A stretch of DNA of 37,222 nt from an uncultured Pelagibacteraceae bacterium (GCA_902519465.1 CABYJW010000008.1:1-37222), one strand, 5' to 3'; positions 24,901-36,940 are shown, counted from the first letter of the stretch. Numbers and translations: made by a program. Notes: generated from the letters alone by a model not told the origin.

Positions 24901-26059
24901 AAGAAATATTAAATTACGATTAAACGAAATTTTAAAAAAAGAAGAAATAATAAAATCTTTTAAAGATTTTAAAGCAGGCTCTATTTTAGATAAAGAATTC
25001 TTAGACAAGCTCAATATCAAAGAATATTGGAAACTAGAATTAAAAAATAAAGATACAGGCAATAAAGTTTTACAATTAAAAGAACAATTTAATAGTGCTC
25101 AAAAAGATATTCAACTAAGGTTTGAAGATAAAGTTTTAAAAATCAAACAAGGTGATGACTTGTTACCAACCGTTATGAAAGTAGTTAAAGTTTTTGTAGC
25201 AGTTAAAAGAAGATTAATGCCCGGTGATAAGATGGCAGGTCGACATGGAAATAAAGGAGTAATTAGCAAAATAGTTCCAGTCGAGGATATGCCCTACATG
25301 GAAACAGGTAAACCAGTAGATATTGTATTAAACCCACTTGGAGTACCTAGTCGAATGAATGTAGGCCAAATATTAGAAACACATTTAGGATGGTCATGCT
25401 CTGAATTAGGAGAAAAAATTAGGAAAATTTCGGATGAATATTTCAATAAAAAAAACGACTCTAATTTAACAGTCACATTAGAAGGAATTTACGGAAAAGA
25501 GATTTATAATGAGGTAATTAAAAAATTTGAAAAAAAAGAATTACAAGAACTTTGTGGTAATCTTTCAAATGGTGTACCTATAGCAACACCTGTTTTTGAT
25601 GGAGCTTCAACTGAAGATATTACTAAAATGCTTGAATTAGCAAACCTGCCAAATACAGGTCAAACAAATCTTTGGGATGGTAGAACTGGGGAAAAATTTG
25701 ATAGACCTATAACAGTTGGTATAATCTATATGTTAAAATTACATCATCTTGTTGAAGATAAAATCCATGCAAGGTCAACAGGACCATACAGTTTAGTAAC
25801 TCAACAACCATTAGGTGGAAAAGCTCAATTAGGAGGACAAAGATTTGGCGAGATGGAGGTTTGGGCACTGGAGGCTTATGGGGCCTCATATACTCTTCAA
25901 GAAATTTTGACAGTAAAATCAGATGATGTTGCTGGAAGAACAAAAGTTTATGAGACAATTGTTAAAGGAGACGAAAATTTTGAGTCTGGTATACCTGAAT
26001 CATTTAACGTCTTAGTAAAAGAAATCAGAGCATTAGGATTAAATATAGAATTGAATTAA
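21965..26059 (+). CDS. rpoB: DNA-directed RNA polymerase subunit beta
   Basis: The 1364-residue beta subunit of RNA polymerase, of usual length for alphaproteobacteria. The rifampicin region reads [23 protein letters not shown], close to the wild-type sensitive form. [13 protein letters not shown] and the C-terminal [18 protein letters not shown] are clear. Two dispensable lysine-rich stretches lie near residues 230-360 and 960-1070. No frameshift occurs, although long A runs are present (for example near 22768). rpoC follows after 2 bases. Confidence 0.99.
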   Translation: MELSFTQKKSIRKSFGRLKETLSIPNLIEVQKNSFNEFIKKTDQKANSIYSKGLTKVFESVFPINDASEKSSLEFISYRLGKPKFDVTECRQRSLTYSAALKATLRLVVFDIDNTENTKQILSAKEQEVFIGDLPLMTPSGTFVVNGVERVVVNQMHRSPGVFFDHDKGKTHASGKLLFNCRIIPGRGSWLDFEFDPKDILYFRIDRKKKIPITTLLYALGKSREEILKTFYSYENFSYEKVTNSWSTKFEPEKYKRPIKLQFDLIDKKNKKKMLKKGEKLNLVLAKNLKDKGLKDILVSTDELIGKYTKEDIKDKNGETILKSGFNLTNDLLEKILLSEKYNIELANVDSIIRGPYIFETIKLDKNNNKEEALNDIYKVLRPGEPPSVEIAEQVFKNLYFSKERYDLSDVGRVKLNAKLDLKTPETTRVLTSNDIISIIKFMLDLRDGKGEVDDIDHLGNRRVRSVGELVENQFRIGLLRMERTIKEKMSTLLEIESSMPQDLINAKPITTSFKDFFGTSQLSQFMDQTNPLSEITHKRRVSALGPGGLTRERAGFEVRDVHPTHYGRICPIETPEGPNIGLINSLATYSKVNRYGFIESPYKKVTNGKIIDKIEYLSAIEEEKFTIAQANSPINELGNFVEELVSCRKGLNFILSRRENIDYIDVSPKQLVSVAASLIPFLENDDANRALMGSNMMRQAVPLLKPESPLVGTGIEGDVALDSGVTIVANRNGVVDKIDGKRIVVKATEEKNLSKSGVDIYNLLKFQRSNQNTCINQKPLVKVGDVVKKGDIIADGPATKLGELALGKNVTVAFMPWQGYNFEDSILISERCVTDDVFTSIHIEEHELMARDTKLGTEEITRDIPNVSEESLRNLDESGVVYIGAEVNPGDILVGKVTPKGETASSPEEKLLRSIFGEKATDVRDSSLKLPPGSGGVVVDVRVFNRHGVEKDERTIAIERSEIEAVQEDKQVEEEILERNIKLRLNEILKKEEIIKSFKDFKAGSILDKEFLDKLNIKEYWKLELKNKDTGNKVLQLKEQFNSAQKDIQLRFEDKVLKIKQGDDLLPTVMKVVKVFVAVKRRLMPGDKMAGRHGNKGVISKIVPVEDMPYMETGKPVDIVLNPLGVPSRMNVGQILETHLGWSCSELGEKIRKISDEYFNKKNDSNLTVTLEGIYGKEIYNEVIKKFEKKELQELCGNLSNGVPIATPVFDGASTEDITKMLELANLPNTGQTNLWDGRTGEKFDRPITVGIIYMLKLHHLVEDKIHARSTGPYSLVTQQPLGGKAQLGGQRFGEMEVWALEAYGASYTLQEILTVKSDDVAGRTKVYETIVKGDENFESGIPESFNVLVKEIRALGLNIELN

Positions 26060-26061
26060 AA

Positions 26062-29000
26062 ATGAGAAAACAATTATTTAAAGATACAAAACAAAAGTTA
26101 CCTGAAAAAAACTTTAGTCATATTAAAATCACTTTAGCAAGTCCAGATAAAATAAAATCATGGTCTTTTGGCGAAATAAAAAAACCTGAAACAATTAATT
26201 ACAGAACTTTTAGACCTGAAAAAGATGGTCTTTTCTGTGCTAGAATTTTTGGCCCAGTAAGAGATTATGAGTGCTTATGTGGAAAATATAAACGTATGAA
26301 GTTTAGAGGAATTATTTGCGAAAAGTGTGGTGTAGAGGTTACAAAATCTAATGTTAGAAGAGAAAGAATGGGCCATATTAACCTTGCATGCCCAGTTGCC
26401 CATATTTGGTTTTTAAAATCACTACCAAGCAGAATTTCTTTAGCAATAGATATGAAACTCAAAGAAGTCGAGAAGGTATTATATTTTGAGAGCTTTATAG
26501 TTATAGAGCCAGGATTAACAGAGCTAAAAAAAGGACAATTATTAACAGAGGATGAATTCAGTAAAGCCCAAGAAAAATATGGCGAGGATGGTTTCACTGC
26601 TGGTATCGGCGCAGAAGCTGTAAGAGAAATATTAATAAATATAGATTTACAAAAAGAAAGAGAGAAACTGAGAGTTTCTCTTAAAGAGACAAAATCAAAA
26701 GTTACCGAAGAAAGAACTTTAAAAAGATTAAAGCTTTTAGAGTCATTTATTGAATCTGGTAATAAACCGGAATGGATGATCTTAACTACTATCCCCGTCA
26801 TTCCACCTGAGTTGAGACCGTTAGTTCCATTAGATGGTGGAAGATTTGCCACTTCAGATCTTAACGATCTTTACAGAAGAGTAATAAATAGAAATAATAG
26901 ATTAAAGAGACTATTAGATTTAAAAGCACCAGAGATAATAGTCAGAAACGAAAAAAGAATGTTACAGGAGTCTGTCGATGCATTATTTGACAATGGAAGA
27001 AGAGGAAGAGTAATTACCGGAACTGGTAAAAGACCATTAAAATCTTTAGCAGAAATGTTAAAAGGTAAACAAGGAAGATTTAGACAAAATTTACTTGGAA
27101 AAAGAGTAGATTATTCTGGGCGTTCAGTAATTGTAGTTGGACCTGAGCTTAAGTTGCACCAATGTGGACTACCAAAAAAAATGGCTTTAGAGCTTTTTAA
27201 ACCTTTCTTGTATGCAAGATTGGCAAAACTTGGTTTAGCAACAACTATTAAACAAGCTAAAAGAATGGTTGAAAAACAAAGAAGTGAGGTTTGGGATTGT
27301 TTAGAATATATAATCCGAGAACATCCTATTTTGTTAAACAGAGCTCCAACTTTACATAGATTAGGTGTCCAAGCTTTTGAGGCAAAACTAATTGAGGGAA
27401 ATGCAATTGAGTTACATCCTTTAGTATGTGCAGCATTTAATGCAGATTTTGATGGTGATCAAATGGCAGTTCATATTCCTTTAAGTTTAGAAGCCCAACT
27501 TGAAGCCCGAGTTTTAATGATGTCTACAAATAATATACTAAGTCCATCAAATGGTAAGCCAATTATAGTTCCAAGCCAAGATATCGTTTTGGGAATATAT
27601 TATCTATCTCAATCTAAAGATAATGAAAAAGAAAAACCACAAGGCATCTTTCTAAATGTTGATGAAATAAATAATGCATTAGAAAGAAAACTTATAAGCT
27701 TACACTCAAAAATCATTTCTCAATTTTCTACAGTCGATAAAGATGGTAAAAAAATTATTGAAAAACACCAAAGCACAGCAGGAAGATTTTTATTAGCTGA
27801 AACATTGCCGAAACATCACAAAATTGGTTTTTCTTTGACAAACAAATTACTTAACAAAAAAGCTGTATCTGAAATAATTGATACCGTTTACAGGTATTGT
27901 GGACAAAAACAGACTGTTATTTTCTGTGATAGTATAAAAGAACTGGGCTTTAAACACGCTTTTAAAGCTGGAATTTCTTTTGGTAAAAATGATTTAATAA
28001 TTCCTAAAACTAAAGAAAAACTAGTAAATCAAACTAAAAAACAAATAGAAGAATATGAAAAACAATATCAAGATGGTTTGATAACCAGAGGGGAAAAATA
28101 TAACAAAGTAGTTGATATTTGGTCGAAATGTACAGACTCTATTGCAAACGAAATGATGAAAGAGATTTCTTCTGCAGAAAAAAAATATCCAGATGGAAGA
28201 ATAGAGACAAATTCGGTCTACATGATGGCTGACTCAGGCGCTAGAGGATCGCCTGCGCAAATGAAACAATTAGCTGGTATGAGAGGGTTAATAGCAAAAC
28301 CTTCGGGTGAAATTATAGAACAACCAATTGTTTCAAATTTTAAAGAGGGATTAACGGTCTTAGAGTATTTTAACTCAACCCATGGTGCTAGAAAAGGACT
28401 AGCTGATACAGCTTTAAAAACAGCAAACTCAGGTTATCTTACAAGAAGATTATGTGATGTTGCACAAGATCTTCAAGTTACAATGAAAGATTGTAATTCA
28501 AAATCCTCTATAAAGTTGACAGAAATTATAGAAGGTGGAAATATTTTAGTAAGTCTTTCGGATAGAGTATTAGGACGTGCACCTTCTCACGATGTTAAAC
28601 ATCCAATAACAGGTGAAGTCATAATAAAGAAAAAGAAATTAATAGATGAATTAGATTGTGAGTTGATAGATAGAGCAGGAGTTAAAACTATAAATGTTCT
28701 TTCTGTTATAACATGTGAAGCAAAAAGAGGGGTTTGCCAAGTTTGTTATGGTAGAGATCTTGCAAGAGGAAAAATTGTAAGTATCGGAGAAGCCATAGGA
28801 ATGATAGCCGCGCAATCAATTGGTGAACCTGGAACACAATTAACTATGAGAACTTTCCACGTAGGTGGTACAGCTCAAATTAAGGAAGAGTCAGCAGTCA
28901 TATCAGTTAATCAAGGAATTTTAAAAATAAATAACAAAAATTTAATTAAGGACTCAAAAAATAATACAATTGTTATGGGTAGGAATACTCAATTATCGTT

Positions 29001-30234
29001 AGAAGATGATAACGCTAGACAGCTTGCTTTATATAAAATTCCTTATGGTGCAAAACTATATTTCGAACATGGAGATAAAGTTGGTAAAGGAAAAAAAATT
29101 TGTGAATGGGATCCTTACACCTTGCCAGTGATTGCAGAAACTGGGGGAGTAGCAAATTACATGGATTTAGTTGAAGGGGTATCATTGGCAGAGACGCTTG
29201 ACGATGCAACAGGCATATCAGCCAAATCTGTTTTAGATTGGAGATCACAAGCAAAAAATTCTGACCTGAAACCAAGAATTACTTTAAGAAATAACGATGG
29301 CGAAGTTATTAAAAAAGCTGATGGAAATGAGGCAAGATATTATCTAGTACCTGACTCAATCTTATCTGTCAAAGATGGTCAAAAAATATCTGCTGGCGAC
29401 GTTTTAGCAAGGTTACCAAAAGAAACTTCTAAAACAAAAGATATTACAGGAGGTCTCCCAAGAGTTGCTGAACTATTCGAGGCAAGAAGACCAAAAGATA
29501 GTGCAATAATAGCTGAAAACGATGGAACAATTCAATTTGGTAAAGAAGTAAGAGGTAAGCAAAAAATTTCTATAGTTACCTCTGATGGAAATTCATCGAA
29601 TTATTTAATACCAAAAGGCAAACATACAAATTTCAATCAAGGAGAAAAAATTAAAAAAGGTGAATATCTACTTGATGGAGCACCAGCGCCTCATGATATT
29701 TTGAGAATTTTAGGTGTAGAGGCTCTCACAGAATATTTTGTTAGTGAAGTTCAAGAAGTATATAGAATGCAAGGAGTAGTAATTAACGATAAACATATCG
29801 AAACAATTGTGAGACAAATGTTGAAAAAAGTTGAAATTAAAGATTCAGGCGACTCAAAATTACTTAGTGGGGAAATGATTGATAAAATTAAGCTTGATGA
29901 AATAAATGCAGAGCTTAAAAAAGATAATAAAAAACCAGCATCAGGAGAAAGAATTCTATTAGGAATTACCAAAGCATCTTTACAAACAAATTCATTTATT
30001 TCTGCAGCTTCATTCCAGGAAACAACTCGAGTATTAACTGACTCAGCAATAAAAGGTAAAACAGACAGTCTTCAGGGATTAAAAGAAAATGTTATAGTAG
30101 GAAGATTAATCCCGGCAGGCACAGGATTTACTAAAAATAAATTAAACAAAGTTGCTCAAGAGCAAGATAAAATTAGATTAGAACAGCTTGAAAAAAAAGA
30201 GCTTGAAATTAAGCAAGAAGAAACCAAAACATAA
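26062..30234 (+). CDS. rpoC: DNA-directed RNA polymerase subunit beta'
   Basis: The 1390-residue catalytic beta' subunit. The N-terminal zinc site [20 protein letters not shown] and the active-site motif [12 protein letters not shown] (N460, with D462, D464 and D466 holding magnesium) are present. So are the second zinc cluster [19 protein letters not shown], the bridge/trigger-loop region [13 protein letters not shown], and the C-terminal [10 protein letters not shown]. The last 25 residues are lysine/glutamate-rich. It ends the rpoBC unit. No clear terminator hairpin follows. Confidence 0.99.
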   Translation: MRKQLFKDTKQKLPEKNFSHIKITLASPDKIKSWSFGEIKKPETINYRTFRPEKDGLFCARIFGPVRDYECLCGKYKRMKFRGIICEKCGVEVTKSNVRRERMGHINLACPVAHIWFLKSLPSRISLAIDMKLKEVEKVLYFESFIVIEPGLTELKKGQLLTEDEFSKAQEKYGEDGFTAGIGAEAVREILINIDLQKEREKLRVSLKETKSKVTEERTLKRLKLLESFIESGNKPEWMILTTIPVIPPELRPLVPLDGGRFATSDLNDLYRRVINRNNRLKRLLDLKAPEIIVRNEKRMLQESVDALFDNGRRGRVITGTGKRPLKSLAEMLKGKQGRFRQNLLGKRVDYSGRSVIVVGPELKLHQCGLPKKMALELFKPFLYARLAKLGLATTIKQAKRMVEKQRSEVWDCLEYIIREHPILLNRAPTLHRLGVQAFEAKLIEGNAIELHPLVCAAFNADFDGDQMAVHIPLSLEAQLEARVLMMSTNNILSPSNGKPIIVPSQDIVLGIYYLSQSKDNEKEKPQGIFLNVDEINNALERKLISLHSKIISQFSTVDKDGKKIIEKHQSTAGRFLLAETLPKHHKIGFSLTNKLLNKKAVSEIIDTVYRYCGQKQTVIFCDSIKELGFKHAFKAGISFGKNDLIIPKTKEKLVNQTKKQIEEYEKQYQDGLITRGEKYNKVVDIWSKCTDSIANEMMKEISSAEKKYPDGRIETNSVYMMADSGARGSPAQMKQLAGMRGLIAKPSGEIIEQPIVSNFKEGLTVLEYFNSTHGARKGLADTALKTANSGYLTRRLCDVAQDLQVTMKDCNSKSSIKLTEIIEGGNILVSLSDRVLGRAPSHDVKHPITGEVIIKKKKLIDELDCELIDRAGVKTINVLSVITCEAKRGVCQVCYGRDLARGKIVSIGEAIGMIAAQSIGEPGTQLTMRTFHVGGTAQIKEESAVISVNQGILKINNKNLIKDSKNNTIVMGRNTQLSLEDDNARQLALYKIPYGAKLYFEHGDKVGKGKKICEWDPYTLPVIAETGGVANYMDLVEGVSLAETLDDATGISAKSVLDWRSQAKNSDLKPRITLRNNDGEVIKKADGNEARYYLVPDSILSVKDGQKISAGDVLARLPKETSKTKDITGGLPRVAELFEARRPKDSAIIAENDGTIQFGKEVRGKQKISIVTSDGNSSNYLIPKGKHTNFNQGEKIKKGEYLLDGAPAPHDILRILGVEALTEYFVSEVQEVYRMQGVVINDKHIETIVRQMLKKVEIKDSGDSKLLSGEMIDKIKLDEINAELKKDNKKPASGERILLGITKASLQTNSFISAASFQETTRVLTDSAIKGKTDSLQGLKENVIVGRLIPAGTGFTKNKLNKVAQEQDKIRLEQLEKKELEIKQEETKT

Positions 30235-30419
30235 GTTAAAAACCCTGCTACTATTAGTCTTTTTGGTACCTTTAATCATTGACTTTTCATACTTCAATGT
30301 TAGTTTAGCGCAATTTTGATAGTTATAAAGTAAGGTTTTTGTGACCTTAAACCATAACTGAAAATTGGCGAGATTGTCCTACCTTATTTTCTATCATAAT
30401 TAATAAATTTTAAATAAAT
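30235..30419 (+). promoter_or_regulatory. rpsL promoter and possible structured leader
   Basis: The 185-base gap between rpoC and rpsL has no coding potential. TATAAA at 30324-30329 is a possible -10 element without a good -35; TTGACT at 30279-30284 also lacks a good partner. Just after it, TAAGGT at 30331-30336 can pair with ACCTTA at 30344-30349, or alternatively with a second ACCTTA at 30381-30386. GGTTT at 30334-30338 could also pair with AAACC at 30349-30353. Such exclusive pairings are what a ribosomal-protein leader would show. An rpsL-associated RNA motif has been reported in Rickettsiales (rpsL_ricks); whether this is the same is not tested. Confidence 0.35.
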
Positions 30420-30791
30420 ATGCCGACTATAAGTCAACTATTGCGAAAACCTAGAGTTAAACCTTTGTCTAGAAACAAGGTGCCAGCTCTTGAAAAACAA
30501 CCAATTAAAAGAGGTGTGTGTATTAAAGTTTACACAACTACACCAAAGAAACCGAACTCAGCACTTAGAAAAGTTGCTAGAGTTAGATTGTCTAACGGTT
30601 TTGAAGTAACAGCATATATCCCGGGTGAAGGACATAATTTACAAGAACATTCAGTTGTATTGATAAGAGGTGGCAGAGTTAAAGATTTACCAGGTGTCAG
30701 GTACCATATACTCCGTGGAAATCTTGATGCACAAGGTGTAACTGCAAGAAAAAAAAGACGCTCTTTATATGGCGCAAAAAAACCAAAATAA
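30420..30791 (+). CDS. rpsL: 30S ribosomal protein S12
   Basis: S12 lines the decoding centre. The 123-residue protein has [11 protein letters not shown] and [17 protein letters not shown]43 and K88, the usual sites of streptomycin resistance mutations, are both lysine, the sensitive form. D89 is the residue often methylthiolated. It is the first gene of the str operon, rpsL-rpsG-fusA, which here runs on into the S10 genes. Confidence 0.99.
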   Translation: MPTISQLLRKPRVKPLSRNKVPALEKQPIKRGVCIKVYTTTPKKPNSALRKVARVRLSNGFEVTAYIPGEGHNLQEHSVVLIRGGRVKDLPGVRYHILRGNLDAQGVTARKKRRSLYGAKKPK

Positions 30792-30799
30792 TCTAAATC

Positions 30800-31267
30800 A
30801 TGTCTAGAAAAAGAAGAGCACCAAAAAGAAAAAGTTATCCGGACCCTAAGTATCAGTCTGAGGTAATTTCAAAATTTATAAACTCAATAATGTATGATGG
30901 AAAGAGATCAACGGCAGAAAAAATCTTATACTCAGCTTTAGATAAAATGAAAGCAAAAAATCAAGATCCATTAAAAATTTTTAATTCAGCTATCGGAAAC
31001 GTTAGACCCAATCTTGAAGTTAGATCAAGAAGGGTTGGTGGTGCAACGTATCAGGTTCCGGTTGAAGTTAAATCAAATAGATCACAAGCTTTAGCTCTTA
31101 GATGGTTATTAGCTGCATCGAGAAAACGAAAAAATAAAACTATGGCTGAAAAATTGTTTTACGAAATAATGGACGCATCTCAAAACAAAGGATCGGCTGT
31201 TAAAAAAAGAGAGGACACACATAAAATGGCAGAGTCTAATAAAGCCTTTGCTCATTTTAGATGGTAA
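30800..31267 (+). CDS. rpsG: 30S ribosomal protein S7
   Basis: S7 binds 16S rRNA and starts assembly of the small-subunit head. The 155-residue protein begins [10 protein letters not shown], with [19 protein letters not shown], a beta hairpin region and the C-terminal [20 protein letters not shown]. The first 10 residues are basic. It lies 8 bases after rpsL and 4 before fusA. In E. coli S7 controls this operon by binding between rpsL and rpsG; the 8-base gap here leaves no room for that site. Confidence 0.99.
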   Translation: MSRKRRAPKRKSYPDPKYQSEVISKFINSIMYDGKRSTAEKILYSALDKMKAKNQDPLKIFNSAIGNVRPNLEVRSRRVGGATYQVPVEVKSNRSQALALRWLLAASRKRKNKTMAEKLFYEIMDASQNKGSAVKKREDTHKMAESNKAFAHFRW

Positions 31268-31271
31268 TAAA

Positions 31272-33347
31272 ATGCCCAGAACCCATACTTTAGACAAATA
31301 TAGAAACATAGGTATCATGGCCCACATTGATGCTGGCAAAACTACAACAACAGAAAGAATTTTATATTACACTGGTAAGAGCCACAAGATTGGTGAAGTC
31401 CATGATGGAGCAGCTACAATGGATTGGATGGAGCAAGAACAAGAAAGAGGAATTACTATTACGTCTGCAGCAACAACCTGCTTTTGGAGGGATCACAGAA
31501 TAAATATAATTGATACACCGGGTCACGTAGATTTTACAATTGAAGTAGAAAGATCCCTTAAAGTATTAGACGGTGCTGTAGCTGTTTTTGATGGTGTTGC
31601 TGGTGTCGAACCTCAATCAGAAACTGTTTGGAGACAAGCAGATAAATATAAGGTTCCACGTATTTGTTTTGTAAACAAACTAGATAGAACTGGAGCTGAT
31701 TTTTTTAATTGCGTTGAAATGATTAAAGATAGACTTGGAGCCAAACCTTTAGTAATGCAAATCCCTGTAGGTATGGAAGCTTCTTTAAAGGGAATTGTAG
31801 ATTTAGTTAAAATGAAAGCAGTTTTATGGAAAGATGAAAAACTTGGAGCAGAATTTGAATATACAGATATTCCATCAGATTTAAAAGACCAGGCAGAAAA
31901 ATACAGGAAAGAACTTGTAGAAACTGCAGTAGAACAAGATGAAAAATTAATGGACGATTATCTAAATGGCAAAGAAATATCTGAAAAAGATATAATTTCT
32001 TGTGTACGTAAAGGATGTTTAAAATTTGACTTTGTACCAGTTCTAACTGGTTCAGCTTTTAAAAATAAAGGTGTTCAACCATTACTTGATGCAGTTGTTG
32101 ATTTTTTACCCAGCCCAAAAGATATAAATTCAATCAAGGGGACAAAACCAAATTCAAAAGATGAGATTGAAAGAAAATTCGACGATAAAGAGCCATTTTC
32201 AGCTTTAGCCTTTAAAGTAGCAAACGATCCTTTTGTGGGTTCTTTAACATTTATAAGAATTTACTCAGGAACTTTAAAATCGGGAACTGGTGTTTACAAC
32301 ACATCAAGAGATAAAGAGGAAAGAGTAGGTAGAATGTTATTAATGCACGCCAACAGCAGAGAGGACGTTAAAGAGGCAAATACTGGCGATATAGTTGCTC
32401 TGGCTGGGCTAAAATATACAATTACTGGACACACACTTTCAGAAGAAGATAAACCTGTTGTGTTAGAACCAATGGAATTTCCAGATCCAGTAATAGAAAT
32501 TGCTGTTGAACCTAAAACCAAAGGTGACCAAGAAAAGATGGGAGAAGCTTTAGGTAGATTAGCAAAAGAGGATCCATCATTTAGAGTTACTTCTGATGAA
32601 GAGTCAGGGCAAACTATAATTAAGGGTATGGGCGAACTTCACTTAGATATTATCGTTGATAGAATGAAAAGAGAGTTTAAAGTTGAAGCAAATATTGGTG
32701 CCCCACAAGTTGCTTATAGAGAAACAATACAAAAACCAGTTTCAAATGTTTATATTCACAAAAAACAAAGTGGAGGAGCAGGACAATTCGCTAAAGTCGA
32801 ATTGAATGTTGAACCACTTGAACCAGGAAAAGGTAGAGAAGTAGAAAATAAAATTAAAGGCGGATCAATACCCAAAGAATTTATCCCAGGTGTAGAAAAG
32901 GGTGTAGAGAGTGTTGCTGATAACGGTATTTTAGCAGGTTTTCCATTGATTGATTACAAAGTTACAATTGTAGATGGATTACATCACGATGTGGACTCTA
33001 GTGTTTTAGCTTTTGAAATAGCATCTAGATATTGCTTCAAAGAAGCTTGTACCAAAGCTGGACTAAAACTTTTAGAACCCGTAATGAGGGTCGAAGTTAT
33101 AACACCTGAAGATTATATGGGTGATGTTATTGGTGATTTAAATAGTAGACGGGGACAAGTTTCTACCACTGATAAAAGAGGCAATGCGACCGTAATAAGC
33201 GCTATGGTCCCTCTAGCAAACATGTTTGGTTATATAAACAACCTTAGATCAATGTCACAAGGTAGAGCTCAATATTCAATGTTTTTCGATCATTACTCAA
33301 AAGTGCCTCAAAACGTTCAAGATGAGGTTACAAAAAAAATGGCTTAA
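31272..33347 (+). CDS. fusA: Elongation factor G
   Basis: The GTPase that drives translocation. In the 691-residue protein the P-loop AHIDAGKTT starts at residue 17, followed by [19 protein letters not shown] and NKLD, and domain IV contains [10 protein letters not shown]. The ATG at 31272 is preferred over 31248, which lies inside rpsG, because MPRTH... is the usual start. rpsJ follows after 5 bases with no tuf between, unlike the common fusA-tufA-rpsJ order. Confidence 0.99.
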   Translation: MPRTHTLDKYRNIGIMAHIDAGKTTTTERILYYTGKSHKIGEVHDGAATMDWMEQEQERGITITSAATTCFWRDHRINIIDTPGHVDFTIEVERSLKVLDGAVAVFDGVAGVEPQSETVWRQADKYKVPRICFVNKLDRTGADFFNCVEMIKDRLGAKPLVMQIPVGMEASLKGIVDLVKMKAVLWKDEKLGAEFEYTDIPSDLKDQAEKYRKELVETAVEQDEKLMDDYLNGKEISEKDIISCVRKGCLKFDFVPVLTGSAFKNKGVQPLLDAVVDFLPSPKDINSIKGTKPNSKDEIERKFDDKEPFSALAFKVANDPFVGSLTFIRIYSGTLKSGTGVYNTSRDKEERVGRMLLMHANSREDVKEANTGDIVALAGLKYTITGHTLSEEDKPVVLEPMEFPDPVIEIAVEPKTKGDQEKMGEALGRLAKEDPSFRVTSDEESGQTIIKGMGELHLDIIVDRMKREFKVEANIGAPQVAYRETIQKPVSNVYIHKKQSGGAGQFAKVELNVEPLEPGKGREVENKIKGGSIPKEFIPGVEKGVESVADNGILAGFPLIDYKVTIVDGLHHDVDSSVLAFEIASRYCFKEACTKAGLKLLEPVMRVEVITPEDYMGDVIGDLNSRRGQVSTTDKRGNATVISAMVPLANMFGYINNLRSMSQGRAQYSMFFDHYSKVPQNVQDEVTKKMA

Positions 33348-33352
33348 TAAAA

Positions 33353-33661
33353 ATGGATAAACAAAATATTAGAATACACTTAAAAGCTTACGATAACAAA
33401 ATCTTGGATATATCAACCCAAGAAATTGTAAACACCGCCAAGCGAACTGGTGCTCAAGTAAAAGGGCCGATACCCCTACCAACTAAAATAGAGAAATTTA
33501 CAGTATTAAGATCTCCTCATATTGATAAAAAAAGCAGAGAACAATTTGAAACAAGAACGCACAAGAGACTAATAGACATTGTTGAACCAACACCCCAAAC
33601 AGTAGAAGCATTAATGAAATTAGATTTAGCTTCAGGGGTAAACATAGAAATAAAAATATAA
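33353..33661 (+). CDS. rpsJ: 30S ribosomal protein S10
   Basis: S10 of the 30S head, which also serves as NusE in antitermination with NusG/NusB. The 102-residue protein has [43 protein letters not shown] and the closing region. Length is usual. It begins the S10-spc ribosomal series that runs to the right edge. Confidence 0.99.
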   Translation: MDKQNIRIHLKAYDNKILDISTQEIVNTAKRTGAQVKGPIPLPTKIEKFTVLRSPHIDKKSREQFETRTHKRLIDIVEPTPQTVEALMKLDLASGVNIEIKI

Positions 33662-33663
33662 TT

Positions 33664-34425
33664 ATGAGCATAGGATTAATTGGAAAAAAAATTGGAATGA
33701 CTAGGGAATTTTTTGATACCGGAGTTTCTATTCCTGTTACTGTTTTGAAAGTCGAAAAAGGTAGAGTAATTGATATATATACCAAAGAAAAGAACGGTTA
33801 TTCAGCGATTAAGTTGGGATTTATTAATCTAAAAAGTTCTAAACTTACAAATCAAATGAAAGGTTTTTTCGCAAAGAAAAATACTGAGCCAAAAAAAATA
33901 ATTAAGGAATTTAGACTGGAAAAAACCGATGATTATAAAACAGGTAATGAAATAGGATTAGAAACCTTGAAAGATGTTAAGTTTGTAGATGTAAGATCAA
34001 AGACTATAGGAAAAGGCTTTGCTGGAGTTATGAAAAGACATAATTTTGCAGGACTGAGAGCTTCACACGGGGTTTCTGTATCACACAGGTCGCATGGTTC
34101 TACCGGTCAAAACCAGGATCCAGGAAAAGTTTTTAAAGGAAAAAAAATGGCAGGCCACATGGGAGCAAAATATAGAACTATTTTAAATTTAGAAATAATA
34201 AAATCAGATTTGGAAAATAATTTGTTATATTTGAAAGGATCAATTCCAGGATCGAAAAATTCCGTTGTTTTCCTTAGAAAATCTGTAAAAACATTTAATC
34301 GAAAAACTTCTGCGGAAAAATATGCACAAAACACAAGTCAAGATGTAAAGAAAGAAAAGAAACCTGATAATAAAAAACCAGCTGAAAAAAAACCAGCCAA
34401 ACAAGAGCAATCCAAAAACAAATAA
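33664..34425 (+). CDS. rplC: 50S ribosomal protein L3 with lysine/proline-rich tail
   Basis: L3 starts large-subunit assembly. The 253-residue protein has [51 protein letters not shown] (with the glutamine that PrmB methylates in other bacteria) and [20 protein letters not shown]. It then extends about 45 residues beyond the common C-terminus, as a tail of Lys, Pro, Glu and Ala repeats ([13 protein letters not shown]). Such disordered basic tails are plausible rRNA or surface contacts. It lies 3 bases before rplD. Confidence 0.98.
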   Translation: MSIGLIGKKIGMTREFFDTGVSIPVTVLKVEKGRVIDIYTKEKNGYSAIKLGFINLKSSKLTNQMKGFFAKKNTEPKKIIKEFRLEKTDDYKTGNEIGLETLKDVKFVDVRSKTIGKGFAGVMKRHNFAGLRASHGVSVSHRSHGSTGQNQDPGKVFKGKKMAGHMGAKYRTILNLEIIKSDLENNLLYLKGSIPGSKNSVVFLRKSVKTFNRKTSAEKYAQNTSQDVKKEKKPDNKKPAEKKPAKQEQSKNK

Positions 34426-34428
34426 TTT

Positions 34429-35067
34429 ATGAGTATAAAAGTTTTAAACATTGATAATACTGGAAAATCCGAAAATGTTAATTTATCTGAAAAATTAATT
34501 GGTCTTAAAGTTAATAATAAACTTTTAAAGTATGTTGTTGACTGGCAATTAAATAGATCAAAAAAGAGAGTTGCAAAAACAAAACAACGTAACGAGATAA
34601 CTGGATCAACTAGAAAAATTTACGCTCAAAAAGGAACAGGTGGTGCACGTCACTCAAGTAGAAAGGCACCAATATTTGTTGGCGGTGGTGTAGCTCACGG
34701 CCCAAAAGGAGACAATTATAAGACTAAAAGTATAAATAAAAAAATTAGAAAGTTAGCACTAGCTCAAACAATATCAAAAAAAAATAACAATAAAGAACTC
34801 TATATATTGGATGATGTCAAAAAGAAAATAGAAAAAACTAAAATTTTTAATAACTTTTTAATTAAAAACAAGTTAGAAAACGTTTTAATCATCTCTGATC
34901 AAGAAACAGAAAAAAACATTTATAAATCTGTAAGAAATATACCTGATGTTAAACTAATAAATTATAAAGGAACTAATGTTTATGATCTTATAAGGTTTAA
35001 AAACGTACTTTTTACGAAAAGTTCAATTAAAAATATTGAACAAAGGTTGATAAATGAAAAAAATTAA
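34429..35067 (+). CDS. rplD: 50S ribosomal protein L4
   Basis: L4 binds 23S rRNA and, in E. coli, represses the S10 operon. The 212-residue protein has the tunnel loop QRNEITGSTRKIYAQKGTGGARH with GGGVAHGPK and a C-terminal Rossmann-like part (LYILDDVKKKIEKTK). It overlaps rplW by 14 bases, so translation is coupled. Confidence 0.97.
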   Translation: MSIKVLNIDNTGKSENVNLSEKLIGLKVNNKLLKYVVDWQLNRSKKRVAKTKQRNEITGSTRKIYAQKGTGGARHSSRKAPIFVGGGVAHGPKGDNYKTKSINKKIRKLALAQTISKKNNNKELYILDDVKKKIEKTKIFNNFLIKNKLENVLIISDQETEKNIYKSVRNIPDVKLINYKGTNVYDLIRFKNVLFTKSSIKNIEQRLINEKN

Positions 35068-35347
35068 TTATTTAGACACAATAAAATCACCTGTAATAAC
35101 TGAAAAGGCAACCGGATTATCTGAATTGAACAAAGTTGTATTTAAAGTACATGAAGGTGCATCAAAACATTCAATTAAAAAAAATATTGAAAAAATTTTT
35201 AAAGTTAACGTTATTAAAATAAATACAATTAATAACAAACCAAAATCTAAGGTTGTTAGAGGCAAACTTGGAAAAAGAAGTGGATTTAAAAAAGCTGTAG
35301 TTACTTTAAAAAAAGGCCAAACAATAGATTTGGCTACAGGAGTTTAA
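35054..35347 (+). CDS. rplW: 50S ribosomal protein L23
   Basis: L23 sits at the peptide exit site and docks trigger factor and SRP. The 97-residue protein has DTIKSPVITEKATGL, NKVVFKV and the extended loop NNKPKSKVVRGKLGKRSGFKKAVVTLKKG. The ATG at 35054 lies inside the rplD end with a 14-base overlap. rplB follows after 3 bases. Confidence 0.98.
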   Translation: MKKINYLDTIKSPVITEKATGLSELNKVVFKVHEGASKHSIKKNIEKIFKVNVIKINTINNKPKSKVVRGKLGKRSGFKKAVVTLKKGQTIDLATGV

Positions 35348-35350
35348 AAA

Positions 35351-36187
35351 ATGACCTTAAAAACTTTTAAACCTTATACAAAATCAACTAGATCAACAGT
35401 TCTTATTGACAGAAAAAATATTTGGAAAGGTTCTCCTATAAAATCTTTGACAAAAGGAAAGGTGTCCACTGGAGGAAGAAATAATTTAGGCAGGATAACA
35501 TCAAGATCAAAGGGAGCAGGGCATAAAAAAAGATACCGTATCATTGATTTTTACAGAAATAAAATTGATGCATTAGGAAAAGTTATAAGAATAGAGTATG
35601 ACCCCAATAGAACTTCATACATTGCATTAATAAAATATGAAGATAACACGCAAAATTATATTATTTGTCCAGAAGGTTTAAAAATTAACGACACCATTAC
35701 CTCAGGAATAAAAAAAGAAATTAAAATTGGAAACGCAATGTCTTTAAAGGATATACCTCCTGGAACACTCGTTCATAATGTTGAATTAATAGAGGGTAAC
35801 GGTGGAAAACTCGCAAGATCAGCTGGTTCATCTGTAACTATTTCTGGATTTGATGATGAGTATGCAATAATTAAATTATCATCAGGAGAAACGAGAAAAG
35901 TAAGAAGTTCATGCAAAGCAACAATAGGAACAGTTTCAAACCCCGATCAAAAAAATATTCAAATTGGTAAAGCTGGGAGAAATAGATGGAAAGGAAAAAG
36001 ACCGATGGTTCGGGGAGTTGTCAAAAATCCAGTTGACCATCCACACGGTGGTGGTGAAGGTAAGTCAGCCGGCGGAAGACATCCGGTATCTCCTTGGGGT
36101 CAATCTGCAAAAGGGCTTAAGACTAGAAGACCTAAAAGAAGTGACAAATTTATTATTACCAGAAGAAAGAAAAGGAATAAACGATGA
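35351..36187 (+). CDS. rplB: 50S ribosomal protein L2
   Basis: L2 is a core protein near the peptidyl transferase centre. The 278-residue protein has [27 protein letters not shown], the conserved [16 protein letters not shown] with its histidine near residue 240, and the C-terminal [11 protein letters not shown]. The stop overlaps the rpsS start (ATGA). Length is usual. Confidence 0.99.
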   Translation: MTLKTFKPYTKSTRSTVLIDRKNIWKGSPIKSLTKGKVSTGGRNNLGRITSRSKGAGHKKRYRIIDFYRNKIDALGKVIRIEYDPNRTSYIALIKYEDNTQNYIICPEGLKINDTITSGIKKEIKIGNAMSLKDIPPGTLVHNVELIEGNGGKLARSAGSSVTISGFDDEYAIIKLSSGETRKVRSSCKATIGTVSNPDQKNIQIGKAGRNRWKGKRPMVRGVVKNPVDHPHGGGEGKSAGGRHPVSPWGQSAKGLKTRRPKRSDKFIITRRKKRNKR

Positions 36188-36576
36188 CAAGAGGTATTTG
36201 GAAAGGTCCATTCGTACATCCCAGTCTGTTAAAAAAAGTTGATAAATTAAAAGATAAGGGGAAAAGACAGCCGATCAAAACTTGGTCAAGGAACTCAACA
36301 ATTATACCTGAGTTTGTTGGTCATAGTTTTTTAATACATAATGGAAGATCATTTATACCAATTACAATATCAGAAGAAATGGTGGGACATAAATTAGGAG
36401 AGTTTTCTCCAACAAGGAAATTTTCAGGACATACACCAGCTGACAAAAAAGCTGCAGCTGATGGAGGAGGTGCTGCATCAAAACCTGCACCAAGTGCACC
36501 ATCCCCTGCTAGCACTAAAGCACCAGCAGCTACACCAACTCCAGCTTCAAAAGGAAAAGACGATGCAAAAAAATAA
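36184..36576 (+). CDS. rpsS: 30S ribosomal protein S19 with Ala/Pro/Lys-rich tail
   Basis: S19 of the 30S head. The family normally has about 92 residues, ending near [10 protein letters not shown] here, but this protein has 130. The extra part, from about residue 91, is a low-complexity run of alanine, proline, serine and lysine ([25 protein letters not shown]). The conserved core [41 protein letters not shown] and [12 protein letters not shown] is intact. The tail has more GC than its surroundings and holds the rplV start within its last 14 bases. Confidence 0.97.
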   Translation: MTRGIWKGPFVHPSLLKKVDKLKDKGKRQPIKTWSRNSTIIPEFVGHSFLIHNGRSFIPITISEEMVGHKLGEFSPTRKFSGHTPADKKAAADGGGAASKPAPSAPSPASTKAPAATPTPASKGKDDAKK

Positions 36577-36940
36577 TTTAGTTAAAGCTATAAACAAAAA
36601 TGTCAGAACTGGAGCTAGAAAAGCTAACCTAGTATTAAATTTTATAAAAGGGAAAAAAGCAGATGTAGCAATAAGAGACTTGGAATTTACAAGAAAAAAA
36701 GTGGCTTTAGATATTAAGAAGACTGTTAAATCGGCAATCGCGAATGCTGAAAATAATTATCAATATGACATTGACAATCTTTATATAAAAGAGGCTTATG
36801 TTGGAAAATCAATTGTAATGAAAAGATTTAGACCCAGAGCCAAAGGAAGAGCGGCACCAATAAAAAAACCTTTTAGCCGGATAACAATAATTTTAGAGGA
36901 AAAACAAAGCAAAACAAAAAAAAATGAGGTAAACAAATAA
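36563..36940 (+). CDS. rplV: 50S ribosomal protein L22
   Basis: L22 lines the exit tunnel. The 125-residue protein has [35 protein letters not shown] and the tunnel hairpin [22 protein letters not shown]. The start at 36563 (AGGA upstream, family N-terminus) is preferred over 36461, which would add 34 residues of unrelated sequence from the S19 tail read in another frame. It overlaps rpsS by 14 bases and rpsC by one. Confidence 0.97.
   Translation: MQKNNLVKAINKNVRTGARKANLVLNFIKGKKADVAIRDLEFTRKKVALDIKKTVKSAIANAENNYQYDIDNLYIKEAYVGKSIVMKRFRPRAKGRAAPIKKPFSRITIILEEKQSKTKKNEVNK

Noticed and set aside
36461-36562. N-terminal extension of L22 from an earlier ATG
   Set aside because: The extra residues are His/Gln/Leu-rich and come from the S19 tail in another frame; the family start is at 36563.
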